DNA of 64,000 nucleotides, from positions 267,169,024-267,233,023 of the forward strand of contig NC_089822.1 of assembly GCF_035046505.1 (NCBI RefSeq), in the 5' to 3' direction. The translations under genes were made by a program, and so were the position numbers. The number at the start of each line of letters is the position of its first letter. Position 1 is the stretch's first letter. Shown here piece by piece: positions 10,700-21,636 of this stretch. Source of the DNA: Tiliqua scincoides. Lineage: Eukaryota; Chordata; Lepidosauria; Squamata; Scincidae. The notes under the pieces were generated by a model. It was given only the letters and a program-made list of their open reading frames with translations, was not told the origin of the DNA and did not search any database.

Positions 10700-12560
10700 T
10701 CCCCTCCCCTCCCTACCCCTGCTGGGCAGGATTGGTCTCTCCAGGAGCTCCTGCCCTCTCCTGCCGCTTGGTGGGTCGCGACCTGACTGTGGTGGGTCGT
10801 GAAGCAGCCGCTGACAGAGGCAGTGGAAGAGGAGGGTGCAGGCCCTGTGGAGAGGGGCCCGAGGCTCCCACGCACTCAGGGCCTGGCTCCAAGACAGGGC
10901 AGGCGGAGGAGGCGGCCCAGGCAGCAGCGTACCCGGAGGGGGCAGAGCCCTGGGCACTGCTACATCTCCCCCCCCCCCGCAGCCCTGCACCGCACTGAGA
11001 ACTGCTGCAGCCACCTCTGAGGACTGCCCCTCCCCCCTCAACGAAGAGGGAGGGGAGGGTGGCCCTCAGGTGGCCTCCTCGAACTCTGCAGGGGACACGT
11101 GCCATTCTCAGGCTCCCAGTGGCCTTCCGCGCCCTTCTGAGCGCAGCACTGGGGCCACCGGAAGGGGCGGCACTCCCTGTCCTGGGCTTCCAGCAGGTCC
11201 TCTGAGGGAGCCTTGTGTGGAGCCTGCACCGCCTCCTCCATTCCCTGCCACCTTCAAGGGGGAGTTCAGGATACAGCAGCGTGGAATTACTGCAGCGAGG
11301 ATGACTTCACTGCAATTACTTCTGGGTCAGGGGTGGGGGCAGCACACTCAGAAGTGGCCCCACATGCCGGAAAGCCCTGCTTTAGTGTGGTCCTGGTCTG
11401 AGGGACAGGGCTCCAGAAAACAGCTGAGAAGTAAGGCCCTCCCTCCGAGGGGACGAATGTATTGAGCCCTATGCAAAGCGAAACTAAGGGTGACACCTCC
11501 ATAAGGACAACGCAGCTCCGAGGGAAGGGAACAAACATTCCCTGACTTTGAGGAGGCCTCCGTGAGTGACACCCACCTGCAGGATGCAGCACACGTCCCT
11601 TTGCACCGCTGTGCCAGTGCTGGAAAGCACTGACATAAGGGGTTAGGACTGCACCCTAAGCTGCACATTCACACATCCTCACGAATAAGCAGATGTGCCC
11701 TGAACGTGTGGAAGGTCCAGCAAAGGCAAGTGCAAGGCTGCCAGAACGGTCCCAGTCCAATGAACGTGGAACTCAACAGGTGCTCCAGAAGGCAGAACCC
11801 CCCATAGTGCAGTAAAGAGACTCGAGCAGCTAAGACTTGTTGCTTTTCAGTACTGTAAATGGACTGAAATGGACCCCCATCACCCACCCCACAAGCTCAG
11901 CTCCGGAGGTGTTTGGTCAACTGTGCCAGAGGCTCTCGGGGGATCAGAGGCTGGCCATGGGCAGGATACAGACTTGCTGTAGGCCGCATGTGGCCCCTGG
12001 CCGGTTTGGGAGACCCTGCTTTAGAGGGAAGCTGTGACTCTCAGTCCAACCGAAACAAAAAATATGTTGCAGTGAAGTTAATTTTGACCCAAATCACACT
12101 GAACCAGCTTAAATATAAGCACTTAACATTGAACTGGGCACTGGGCAGGGCTGAAAACTTACTGAATTTTCTTTTTCAGGGCGGCCTTGAAGTTATTGCA
12201 GGCAGGCTACAGAGGGAATTCACCTGGTGGAACAGGAACACCATCGCACCTCCCCTTATTTATTAGTTTGTGTATTTATAATTATTAAATTTAGAGCCCG
12301 ATCCTAGGCATGTTTCCTCAGAAGTATCACCCATTATAGGCAATGGAGCTTACTTTTAGATAAGTGTAGATAGGATTGTACTCATTATTTATTTATTTAT
12401 AGCCTGCCTATCCAGGGAAAATGGCACCATTTCATTGCTTGTCATGGGCAATTTCAGCACTTGCTGTATTTTCAGGAAAGCACTTCCTGCTTGATGATGT
12501 CACTTCCGGCCATGACATCATTTCCAGGTTAATGACATCACTTTTGTTGGGTCCCGGACA
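10700..12560. other. Upstream flank of gene A with no recognised gene
   Basis: A GC-rich stretch to about 11.4 kb still matches the gene B flank (39540-39655). ORFs here overlap on both strands, as expected from GC content, and none has a known domain. It contains a truncated TTAA MITE (about 11521-11658), a hAT right end near 11900-12019 (GTTTGGGAGACCCTG), and decayed repeat sequence to 12560. Confidence 0.5.
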
Positions 12561-12561
12561 G

Positions 12562-12720
12562 ATTATAAGAAGAGCCCTGCTGGATCAGGCCAAAGGACCA
12601 TCTAGTCCAGTTCCTGTATCTCAGTGGCCCACCAAATGCTTCAAGACAAGACACAACCTGTATCCTTGTGCCTTCCCTTGCATCTGGCAATCTGAGGTGG
12701 CCTACCTCTAAAACCAGGAG
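12562..12720 (-). mobile_element. CR1-like LINE 3' end
   Basis: Reverse of the LINE tail: AAGAGCCCTGCTGGATCAGG, CCATCTAGTCCAG, then GGCCCACCAAATGC. It corresponds to the last 150 bases of the LINE at 51.7-53.6 kb. Similar tails lie at 22597-22745, 47617-47730 and 54292-54470 (minus) and 39890-40147 and 40287-40442 (plus). Confidence 0.7.
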
Positions 12721-12743
12721 CTTGCACTACCTCCCTGTAAAAT

Positions 12744-13161
12744 ATGGGTTCCCAACCCATAGTTCGGGGACCACAGATGTTCCATAGGACCCTGCCAGGT
12801 GGTCCACGAGGTCTCCTAAGGAAGGGGGCAGCTGAAAGTTTGGAGCACAGACACTGATCAGGTGGCCACCCTGGTAGGTCTGGCGCTACTACCTCAGCAT
12901 GAGCCAAAGGGGGGCAGAGCCCAGCTATCTCCCAAGGCTCCTTGTGGCTGACAGACCAAGGCCTGAGCCCCCAAGACGGGGCTGGGTGCAAGTGGGGTTC
13001 GGTGTGTGAGAGACAGCCTTGTGGATCTCTCTGCTGCAGTGGGAGCAGATTGAGGGTGGTTGGGGTGGCCACTCTGGAGGTTTGGCACCACCTAATCAGC
13101 ACCAGGCAACAGGGGCAGAGCCCAGACATCTCACAAGGCTCCTAAAGGTTGGGAACCCCTG
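12744..13161. mobile_element. hAT-like MITE
   Basis: Terminal inverted repeats GGGTTCCCAACC and GGTTGGGAACCCCTG enclose about 400 bp without an ORF of interest. Confidence 0.5.
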
Positions 13162-13163
13162 AA

Positions 13164-13470
13164 AGGAAATGCTAAAATTCTCCCTAAAACACAGGGAGAT
13201 AACTGAGCAAGGGGCGGTGCCTGGAACATCTCCTGGGTGTGCATCAAGGCGTGTTCTGGGCTCGATGGAGGAAAGTTTGTCCTTCCGGTTTTGCAGAAGT
13301 GGAGCGCCATCGCTCTACTTTCACCTGAAAGTGGCTGGCGAGACCGGCAGGCGCTCACTCGGGGCTCCCTACGCCCCGGGAAGGCTGCTGCAGAGACTGC
13401 TGAGTACATCCCAGTCTCTGCAGCCCCCCTGAGTGTCGCAATCCTGGGAATCCCTCCCTCCCTCCCCCGC
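13164..13470. repeat. Unassigned low-copy repeat, copy 1 (copy 2 at 17545-17880)
   Basis: Both copies share GGAAATGCTAAAATTCTCC, the phrase GAGATAACTGAGC, and ACATCTCCTGGG followed by GTGCATCAAGG and TGTTCTGGGCTCGATGGAG, then diverge. I do not recognise the family. Because both lie near zinc-finger relics, they may be flanks of an ancient duplicated gene. Confidence 0.5.
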
Positions 13471-14029
13471 AAAACTTAGCAGCGTCCCCTGCAAAGACAC
13501 TGCTCTAAGCATATGTATGGTTTGCCCCAGTGTGAGTACTTTCATGCAGAGATGGTTCTGCTGGTTTGGGATTTCATAGATGGCATATCCAGGACAAGGA
13601 ACAGATTTTGTCATCCAGGCTGGTGCTGTGCTTCCCTCCTGCTTCCCTGACCCATCCTGGACTGTCAAAGTCTCTTATTCTACACCAGGGGTGCTCAAAC
13701 ATTTTGGCAGGAGGGCCACATCATCTCTTTGACACCGTGTTGGGGGCCCGAAGAAAAAACCAATTAATTTGCATTTTAAATTTGAATAAATTTGCATAAA
13801 TGAATACATTACAGATGGAACTTAAATGAGCAAATGAATTTTACTGAACTTTATAATACAAATACACATTAGAACTATTGTCGCCTTCGAATCAGTCTCA
13901 AACCCCCCCTCTTCCTCCAAAGCAACAAAGAGGGAGGGGGGAGCAGAAACAAAGACAGGAAAGGCATGCATTTAGGGAAGTTAAACTTACTGCTGGCCAA
14001 ATCTTATCACTAACAAACCCTTTTTTGCT

Positions 14030-14456
14030 GACAGGCTAATAAAGTGCCTTACTAACCTAACCGCAGACATATCATCAGACACTAGATGAAAACAGAACAG
14101 CAAGCATCATGAAAAGGTCAAAACAAGACTTCCCTTTGAGAAGGTGGGGGCAAGTGCAAAAGAGAGAGTGAAGAGGGCGGGTGCAAGAAGAAGGACATTT
14201 AGGAAAGTTACCAAAGGGAACTTCCCCTTTTTGGGAGACGCTTTGTTTGAATGACAACTGAAATGTATAAAAACGATCCCACCCAACTGAAGACGCCTTT
14301 CTGAATTTGAGCAAGTGGAGCTCTCAGGGGAATGCCTTGCTAATAAACACCTTCCTAGCCTTCCACCTTCTAGTGTCTTGCTTATTCGTTCTCAGCGGCA
14401 CTGGACAGAATCCACCCCTGTCAGACCAACTGGCTCTGCCCTTCCAGGGTACGACA
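14030..14456 (+). mobile_element. Putative LTR (fossil), nested in the hAT element
   Basis: Has the layout of an LTR: a TGTATAAAAACG box near 14265 and AATAAACACC about 80 bp downstream, followed by a pyrimidine-rich tail. Exact ends and target duplication could not be fixed, so both the limits and the call are tentative. Confidence 0.35.
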
Positions 14457-15027
14457 CTGTGAACTTTGAGCAATATAAACTATGAACTTTGAGCACTATG
14501 AACTTTCAATGAGAGTGGTGGAGCTGTTGTCTTGATCGCAATAGTTCACTGTTATCTGGTACTCGTTTGGAAGAGCCAATGATCAGTAATGACTTCAAAT
14601 GCTCATCAGTTAATGTGGACCTATATTTTGATTTTACATATTTCATTTTTGAAAGTGTCTGCTCGCATAGGTGTGTTGTCCCAAAAATAGAGAGAGATCC
14701 ACATGCAAATTCTTTCAAATTTGGGAATTTCTCAGGCTGCAGAGATTTATAGGGGGTGGGTATAAGAGAAGAACCATAGGAAAAATTCCACAACAGAGCA
14801 AGCATTTAAAAAACCAGAGGCAGACAACGCAGGGCAGGTGTGCATCATTTTATCCAGGAAAAGGGGGGTGGGTAGAGGAGGAGAACCATAGGAAAAATTC
14901 CACAACAGAGCAAGCACATATTTTGGGCAGGAAGGTTGCAGGCAGCAGTAAAAAAAAAAGGAATAAAGTATTTTTAAATGGAGAGTCACTCTTTGCTTCG
15001 CACCAAAGGAGGGAGCCTTGTAGGTGA

Positions 15028-15112
15028 GGGTGGTGGCTGCTGCTGCTGCTGCTGCTTCTGTCATGGTGCTCGCCAGCTCTGCTGCTGCTGCTTCTGCTGC
15101 TGCTGCGGTGGT
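15028..15112. repeat. CTG/CAG trinucleotide repeat
   Basis: Interrupted runs of GCTGCTGCTGCTG across about 85 bases inside the hAT element. The antisense Ser- and Ala-rich reading frames here are products of the repeat, not genes. Confidence 0.85.
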
Positions 15113-15118
15113 TGGTGG

Positions 15119-15250
15119 TTGGCAACCTTCAGTCTTGAAAGACGATGGTATAAGCCTACAGCATCCAGTATTCCCAGGCGGTCTCCCATCCAAGTACTAA
15201 CCAGACCTGACCCTGCTTAGCTTCCAAGATCAGACGAGATCGGGCATGTG
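15119..15250 (-). mobile_element. 5S rRNA-derived SINE
   Basis: The reverse strand carries nucleotides about 26-120 of vertebrate 5S rRNA: GCCCGATCTCGTCTGATC, GGAAGCTAAGCAGGGTC, TTAGTACTTGGATGGGAGAC and GGATGCTGTAGGCTT, so the internal A and C boxes are present. It is fused to a tail ending AAGACTGAAGGTTGCCAAC. That tail is the 3' end of the LINE at 19283-20265, so this is a SINE3-like element rather than a 5S gene. The first 25 bases of 5S are missing. Confidence 0.82.
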
Positions 15251-15870
15251 CGGCAGAGCGGTCTCTCCCTGCTCTACCTGCCTGCTGCTGCTGAACAGAG
15301 GTCTCTCCCTGCTCTCCCCAGCACTTGCCTGCTGCTGCTGTGCGGCGGCGGCGCTTTGCTGACGAAGCGCCTGCCTGCCTGCTTGCACGCCCGCCCAACC
15401 TCCCTCGTGGAGGTGGCGACGCAGGCGCTCTGTCTCTCCCTGCTGCTTCAGGCTCCATGTGTTGCCCGGGAGCCAGGCAGGGAGAGACTAAGCTAGCGCA
15501 TGGGCACAAGCACTTTCAGTAATAAGGTAACGCGAGACCTGCAAGTCTCATGCTACTTTAACGCTATAAAAGGCCCTGCACAGTTCACCGGGCTGGGCTT
15601 TCCGAAACACATACCGTGAGCTTACGCACTGGGTCAGCGCGGGCCACGGTGATTCTTCCGCAGGCCGTGTGCCCATTGGAGGCACACGACCCACTTGGGG
15701 GCCGGATGGGAACGCACTGCAGGCCGCAAGTGGCTTGTGGGCTGGGGTTTGGGCACCTCTGTTCTACGCCAACAGCAGCAGCTTCCGATCCTGTGATCCT
15801 CACTGTGTTTTTCGTTGCTTCCTGAAACAGGAAGAGAATCTTCAGTAGAGCAAAGTGCTTAAATCTGTGA

Positions 15871-15966
15871 GTTGTGTAGTGGTTTGGGAGGTGGACTTAG
15901 ACCTGGAAGATCCAGGTTCAAATCCCCGCTCAGCCATGAAGCTTTCTGGGTGACCTTGGGCCGGTC
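15871..15966 (+). mobile_element. tRNA-derived SINE fragment
   Basis: Head with an A-box-like TAGTGGTTTGGGAGG and a B box GGTTCAAATCC at 15914-15924, followed by GCCATGAAGCTTTCTGGGTG, ACCTTGGGCC, the common tRNA-SINE body. It is cut at 15966 by the next element. Confidence 0.7.
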
Positions 15967-16330
15967 CAGTGGCGTCACTAGGATTCATGTCACCTGGTAT
16001 GGGAGCCCTGTGCGTCACCCCATGCAGTGGGCGGGGCAACACCTCAGGTAGTGGGCGTGGTGATGTACCATCGCCCCGCCCCCACTGGTTTTTTGGCAGT
16101 ACCTTTTGATAGAACAGATATTTCAATGTGGTTTGTTTCATTGTATGCTGCATGAAATTACGCATTGATTGATACATATTGATTGATACGAGACGCATGA
16201 TGGTCTTATTCCTCCAAACACTGATTTTAGAGATTCTGAAAACTTGTAGAGTCTCACACACACACACACACACACACATCCTGTCAATTTACTAACACCT
16301 TATTGCAGCAGTTCTCAAACTTTTAGCACT
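15965..16330. mobile_element. CAGTGGCGTCACTAGG element with CA repeat
   Basis: Begins CCAGTGGCGTCACTAGG. Most of it recurs in reverse at 36190-36516. A (CA)n tract covers about 16256-16279. It runs into a hAT end (GCAGTTCTCAAACTTTTAGC) near 16315, the same neighbour as in the 36-kb copy. Confidence 0.6.
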
Positions 16331-16513
16331 GGGACCCACTTTTTAGAATGACAGTCTGTCCAGGACCCATTGGAAGTGATGTCATGGCCAGAAGTGACAC
16401 CATCAAGCAAATTAAAATAAATAATTATAAATAGTTAAATTAAAATGAAAGAAATAATTAAATAAGGGGGAGCCAGTCCTGTTCCACCAAGTGAGTTTTC
16501 TCTGTAGCCTGCC

Positions 16514-16655
16514 TGCAGTACTTGTTGGCATCCTTCAGTCTCGGAAGACTATGGTGTCACGCTTTGAATGGTGGTTCTGGAACAGAGTATCCTCTCCAGT
16601 GCGCGAAGCCTGGGTAAAGTAGGTATGGAGGATAGGCTGTTACCCATGCAGCAAA
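16514..16655 (-). mobile_element. Half-LINE fragment, copy 2
   Basis: Reverse of the half-LINE 3' part: TTGTTGGCATCCTTCAGTC, GAAGACTATGGTGTCACGC, then GGTAACAGCCTATCC read backwards. It is cut off before the 5' half. Confidence 0.7.
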
Positions 16656-17884
16656 TCCCCCCTCTCTTTGTGAAGACAAAGAGGTAAGGAGAAATGGAAC
16701 AGGTGGGGACTGGTGTGGGTGGATCGGGTCCCAAGGGGGTGAGATCAGTGGTGGGTCCCAGTCTCACACTTTATGTACTTATTTATTGCGGTCATGGCAC
16801 AAAAAGGGTTGAAAACCAATGGAATAGAGCAGTGTTCTCAATCGGTGGGTCATGACCCACTTGGTCTGTGGCAAGCTGATTTTAGGTGGGTTGTGATTAG
16901 TAATGCTGCAATGCATTCTGGGGGCTGTTGTGGAAGGCACTGTGGGGCTTTTCTGTCTGCCTCAAGGAACTGCGGAAGAGGGTCACAGCAAGCAGCAGGA
17001 TCAGCAATGGCAGCTTTTGCCTCCGTTTTGTTCCCCCCACCTGGAATGGCTCCGGAGGGGAGCAGGAGGGGCTCCCTGCACACTCTGGTGAGGCTCCCGG
17101 CAAAACCGAGTGCTTTGCAGCCACTGCCAAAGGCCACTGTGGTCCATGGTTCCCACAGGTGGTCCGCAAGACTCTGAGAAGTAGTCCGTGAGGTCTCAGC
17201 AGCGAGTGCTCCCCCACGGACTCCAGAAGGGGCAGAGAACAGACCACCTGCAGCCAGTGCTGAAGTGGGCGATCCATTCTCTGTCTCTCTTGTGGTCTGT
17301 GGAGAGCACTAGCTCGAGAGGTGCTTCCCCACAGACCACTAGAGGGCAGACAATAGACCACTCACAGCCACAGCTAGCAATGAAAACAGCAACCAGCAAA
17401 CCTTTGTTGTAAATAATATATATAATAAATCTCTAATAAATCTTCACCAATTATTAGAAATTTAATTGCAATTTTTGTGAGCCAGGGGGTTGCATGTGGT
17501 CCATGACAACTCCAATTTCTGCCTCAGTTGTCCACAGCTCCTAAAGACAAGGAAATGCTAAAATTCTCCTCCTTGAGCAGTGGTAGTTCCCAGGGCTTTG
17601 GCAAAAGAACAGAGAGAGATAACTGAGCGAGGGACAGTGTCTGCAACATCTCCTGGGCGTGCATCAAGGTATGTTCTGGGCTCGATGGAGTAAAGTGTTT
17701 CCTTCCAGGAGGGTACAAGGCGTAGCTGCACCCAAGTGGGGAGACGGCTGTTATGGCAGAATGTGGGCTGCAGCTATACTCAAGTCCTAGGCGGGAGAGA
17801 CTTCCAAGATGAGGAGCTTGAAAAGAATGTTCATCTGGCAGTTGAACCTGCTCTGCTACACAAGATCTGTTATGTCCAAACCTT

Positions 17885-18337
17885 TTGATTGAGAATAAAA
17901 AGGCCAATATTGTAATGCCATTATAGAAATCGATGGTAAGGCCACACTTGGAGTACTGCATCCAGTTCTGGTTGCCACATCTCAAAAAAGATATCGTGGA
18001 AGTGGAAAAAGTGCAAAAAAGAGCACACAAAATTATTACTGGCTGGCAAAACTTCCTTATGAGGAAAGGCTACTGCGTTTGGGGCTCTAGTCTAGAAAAA
18101 AGGCACCTGAGAGGCACATGATTGAGAGATGAAAAATTAAGCAGCTGATGGAGAGAGGGAAGTTCTTTTCTCACTTGCACAATGTCAGAACCAGGAGACA
18201 TTCACCACAACTGAAAGGCGGGAGGGTCAGAACAGGCAAAAGGAAATACAGCTTCTCCTGACCCTGCTGTAATTACTCTATGTAACTTCTTGCCACAGAA
18301 TGTAAGCACCTGAAGGCCTAGACATCTTTCAAAGGCA
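17885..18337 (+). mobile_element. CR1-like LINE fragment beside a zinc-finger relic
   Basis: Decayed reading [32 protein letters not shown], matching the C-terminal half of the LINE at 51.7-53.6 kb. Its last 230 bases, and the junction with the following finger relic, match 26121-26300 next to gene B. Confidence 0.75.
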
Positions 18338-18480
18338 TATTTACTATGGTATCTCCCCAGTGTGCATTCTTCGATGAACACTCAAGCCTGATCTCTGACC
18401 GAAGTTCTTTCCACACTTTCTTTCATGCACAGCAAGGTTTGCTCTTGTACAGAAGCTCTTTCCACACTTTCCACACATGT
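18338..18480 (-). pseudogene. Zinc-finger array relic (3' end of a lost gene)
   Basis: About one and a half decayed fingers on the minus strand (CTCCCCAGTGTGCATTC, CTTTCCACAC, CTTTCATGCACAGCAAGG). The last finger and the adjoining LINE match the end of the gene B array at 26.4 kb. It is the remnant of another duplicate of the gene B 3' end. Confidence 0.75.
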
Positions 18481-19282
18481 TGGTCTGTTTATATTAGTAT
18501 GCTAAGTATTAGTATTAAAAGCTGTATTAGAATCCATAAATACATTTCCAAGCATAAATAGATCTTTATCTATTGTTATTTTCTGCTGTTTTGGTCAGAA
18601 TTTTCTTTCTGAAATTTTGCTATGCTTTACTTGGAATGTAACATCGCAGGCAGGGTGTGGTGTAACTACTAGGCATTTTCCCTGCAACTAGTGGTCTGCA
18701 GTCCCAGAATTGTGGTCACAATTTGTCTAGCCATTGTCTTAGTGCTGAGACAGAGTGAGAGTCAGAAAGTGTCTGATTTTAGCTTGAGTGCTGAGTTAAA
18801 CTATTTAAATAAAAAGGTTAGCGCAGATAGCAAACTACACCACTTTCCTTAGTTCTGTATATGTTTGTATATGCTTAGTGATTTTTATCAAATCACTTGG
18901 CTGGCAATGCACAATAGTAGAAAAAAGTTTATATATGTGTGTAAAGCTAACTGGAGGAAATTACTGGGGAGCACATCCAATTGTAAATTTGAATTGAGGA
19001 TAGATTGGCTTGATTACCCTGTTTACCCTCAATAATTGAGTAAGTTGTAATAGTGATGTTCCCTTGAGAATTTCCTTGTTGTATTTATATTTTAAGAAAA
19101 GTTAAACGTAAGAACAACATAAGTTTACACTATGATTGAAAAAGTTAAAAGAGTATGTACACAAACCAAGTTAACACTAGGAAATGTTCCTGATCAGTAA
19201 AATGATTGGGAAATATTATGTTAGTACTCAGTGTGGATTTACGACTAATAGAATCTCATAGTATTGAAAACAGTGTTAATTG
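18481..19282. other. AT-rich stretch, nothing recognised
   Basis: No ORF above noise, no RNA gene, no terminal repeats that I could pair. Confidence 0.5.
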
Positions 19283-20265
19283 TATTGGCAACCTTCAGTC
19301 TCAAAAGACTCTGGTATCGCACTCTGAAAGGTGGTTCTGGCACACCGTCTAGGGTGGCTGAAAAGGCCAATCCGGGAGTGACAATCCCTTCCACACTGGG
19401 AGCAAGTGCAGTCTGTCCCTGGTCTGTCTCCCTGGCTATGGGCCTTCCTTCTTTGCCTCAGACTGCTGGCAAAGTGTCTCTTCAAACTGGGAAAGGCCAT
19501 GCTGCACAGCCTGCCTCCAAGCGAACCGCTCAGAGGCCAGGGTTTCCCACTTGTTGAGGTCCATCCCTAAGGCCTTCAGATCCCTCTTGCAGATGTCCTT
19601 GTATCGCAGCTGTGGTCTACCTGTAGGACGCTTTCCTTGCATGAGTTCTCCATAGAGGAGATCCTTTGGGATCCGGTCATCATCCATTCTCACGACACGA
19701 CCGAGCCAACGCAGGCGTCTCTGTTTCAGCAGTGCATACATGCTAGGGATTCCAGCACATTCCAGGACTGTGTTGTTATGAACTTTGTCCTGCCAGGTGA
19801 TGCCGAGAATGTGCCGGAGGCAGCTCATGTGGAGAGCGCTCAGTTTCCTCTCCTGTTGTGAGCGGAGAGTCCATGACTCGCTGCAGTACAGAAGTGTACT
19901 CAGGACGCAAGCTCTGTAGACCTGGATCTTGGTATGTTCTGTCAGCTTCTTGTTGGACCAGACTCTCTTTGTGAGTCTGGAAAACGTGGTAGCTGCTTTA
20001 CCGATGTGTTTGTTTAGCTCAGTATCAAGAGAAAGAGTGTCGGAGATCGTTGAGCCAAGGTACACAAAGTCATGGACAACCTCCAGTTCATGCGCAGAGA
20101 TTGTAATGCAGGGAGGTGAGTCCACATCCTGAACCATGACCTGTGTTTTCTTTAGGCTGATCGTCAGTCCAAAATCAGGCAGGCCTTGCTAAAACGATCC
20201 ATGAGCTGCTGGAGATCTTTCGCAGAGTGGGTAGTGACAGCTGCATCGTCGGCAAAGAGGAAGTC
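19283..20265 (-). mobile_element. LINE with C-terminal CCHH knuckle, 5'-truncated
   Basis: Reverse-strand reading: FADDAA (the reverse transcriptase active-site block) near 20230, then an open frame of 233 codons (20137-19436) with LEVVHDFVYLGSTISDTLSL, CVLSTLLYCSESWTLRSQQE, and RRLRWLGRVVRMDDDRIPKD. It continues in another frame with GTDCTCSQCGRDCHSRIGLF and SHPRR, a CX2C...H knuckle, and ends in the tail AAGACTGAAGGTTGCCAATAC. The clade is not assigned. This is the likely source of the tail found on the half-LINEs and the 5S SINE. Confidence 0.8.
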
Positions 20266-20314
20266 ATGAAGGAAGTTCCGGATGGGAGGAAGTTCCGGGA
20301 AGGAGGAAGTTTCA

Positions 20315-20425
20315 GGTGGCAGGGAGGGAAGGCAGCTCAACTAGAAGGAAAACTCTGATCCCAAAACTCCACTGCCTTGTGGCTATATCCAGTTGTGGAA
20401 AAGGCTTCAGGAGTCAACCTCGAGT
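20315..20425 (+). mobile_element. Half-LINE fragment, copy 3 (head part)
   Basis: Contains GGGAAGGCAGCTCAACTAG, CTCCACTGCCTTGTGGCT and AAAGGCTTCAGGAGTCAACC, the middle of the half-LINE consensus, and stops before its 3' tail. Confidence 0.65.
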
Positions 20426-21221
20426 GTTAATTACAATGTTCCTTTAACCCTGTCTTCTTCTTCGAAATAGAAATATTCCCTATATTAGGGGTGCCTACAA
20501 GAGGACCAAGAAGAGTCTCATCTAATTCTGTGTAAAACAGAATCTGTTTGACAAGTCAAAATGAACTTCTAACAATAGCAAGGGCTTGGCCTTCAGAGTC
20601 CTTTTGAAAACTGAAGTTGACGTACAGTTATCAGTTTCTCTTTTCTCTCCCTAGCATATATGTAAATTAATAATTTGTTTGGTTGTGTTTATTACTGGAA
20701 AGGAAACTTATAGTTTCAGTTTACAGGTTTAGTTTACAGGAACAACACCATTCAGTTTGTATCCTAAAGGAAAAGAAACAGAGGTGATTGAGTAACAGCT
20801 GAAGTTGTGTTTTGTTTTCTTTTTGTTTCCTTTATAATAGTGTATGTTGAGATCATATGTAATATTTGTTATATGTTGGCTGAGAAGGTAACTTGCAAAT
20901 GCAAGAACAAACTATCTAAGTAAATGCTTCCTAAAATACTGAAAAACCCTGTTGTTAACACAAGAAGACGGTCAGCAAGTTCCAGTGAATTATAATTGTT
21001 ACAAACAAAAGTACAAATCCACAAAAGTACAGAAGTACAAAAAGGACAAATCTGGGTGAGTTTGTTTTAGAGTTACTGTATTCCTGTATTCCTATTTCTG
21101 ATAAGTTCTGATATTTGCATGCTTGCAATACTGGAAAGCTTTAATGTAAAACCCAGTTTTCCACTTTTGTCTTGAATTGATTGAACTGAAGCTTGTAAGA
21201 CTTTAAATATTAATATCTCAT

Positions 21222-21636
21222 TGTACGTACTCTTGCAAGGCCAATCAGCCACTCAAATAAGCAACTCAGAACGACACGGTACACAGGGATGAAGTTTCAC
21301 AGGCTTTTATTGAATTATATACAATTGGTCGACGGGATTCATGTCCAAAGCATGGACCCCGTCTGAACGCTGGTCCTTAACCTTTATACCGCACAGTCCT
21401 TTGTCTGAAAATCTAGACTTCTCATTCGCTGAAAATTTGACATCATAAATGGGGCTAACTCTTAATAGGATGTAGATAAGATACCATTTACATACAAGAT
21501 GGAAAACAGGTGGGCAACAAGTGAGCAAAACCATTGATTGGCTCTTATTTAAATACAGGTGGGGCTTCATCTTAAAACTTTGCCAAAATTACACAATTTC
21601 CAAAAGTTTCCAAAACCAGTAGGGTTCCCTGTAACA
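21222..21636 (-). mobile_element. Possible LTR (fossil)
   Basis: On the minus strand: starts TGTTACAGGGAACC, has GGTATAAAGGTTAAGG and then TTCAATAAAAGCCTGTG about 80 bp later, and may end GAGTACGTACA. TATA box, poly(A) signal and TG...CA ends fit an LTR, but no target duplication was found. Confidence 0.35.

Larger units (their letters stand above)
13686..15761 (-). mobile_element. hAT transposon, 2.1 kb, with transposase remnant
   Basis: Ends CAGGGGTGCTCAAAC and GTTTGGGCACCTCTG are inverted repeats. Flanks TTCTACAC (13678-13685) and TTCTACGC (15762-15769) form an 8-bp target duplication with one mismatch. On the reverse strand 14770-14505 reads FPNLKEFACGSLSIFGTTHL, CEQTLSKMKYVKSKYRSTLT and DEHLKSLL, the C-terminal dimerisation (hATC) region of a Charlie/ZBED-like hAT transposase. 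The N-terminal half is not recognisable. Later insertions include a putative LTR (about 14030-14456) and a 5S-derived SINE (15119-15250). There is also a short direct repeat near 14755 and 14867. Confidence 0.82.
13487..15831 (-). pseudogene. Zinc-finger gene relic split by a hAT element
   Basis: Remains of a last exon like those of genes A-C. The 5' piece (15831-15770) starts after a good acceptor TCTTCCTGTTTCAG/GAAGC and matches the first 60 bases of gene C exon 4. The rest (about 13677-13487) continues with VQDGSGKQEGSTAPAWMTKS and a partial finger phrase like THTGANHTY. The hAT element at 13686-15761 lies between the pieces with a target duplication in the exon. Most of the spacer and all later fingers are missing. 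Confidence 0.75.

Noticed and set aside
9510-11465. Several ORFs of 90-222 codons on both strands in the promoter A region
   Set aside because: GC-rich CpG-island and minisatellite DNA gives long open frames in all phases; they are not conserved in the gene B copy and have no domains.
15150-15250. 5S rRNA gene
   Set aside because: The first 25 bases are missing and it carries a LINE tail, so it is a 5S-derived SINE.
15871-15945. tRNA gene
   Set aside because: A B box is present, but there is no cloverleaf or acceptor stem, and it continues into a SINE body.
18650-18845. LTR-like stretch beginning TGTGGTGTAACTACTAGG
   Set aside because: The start and a TTTAAATAAAAAGG signal are suggestive, but there is no matching end, target duplication or primer site.
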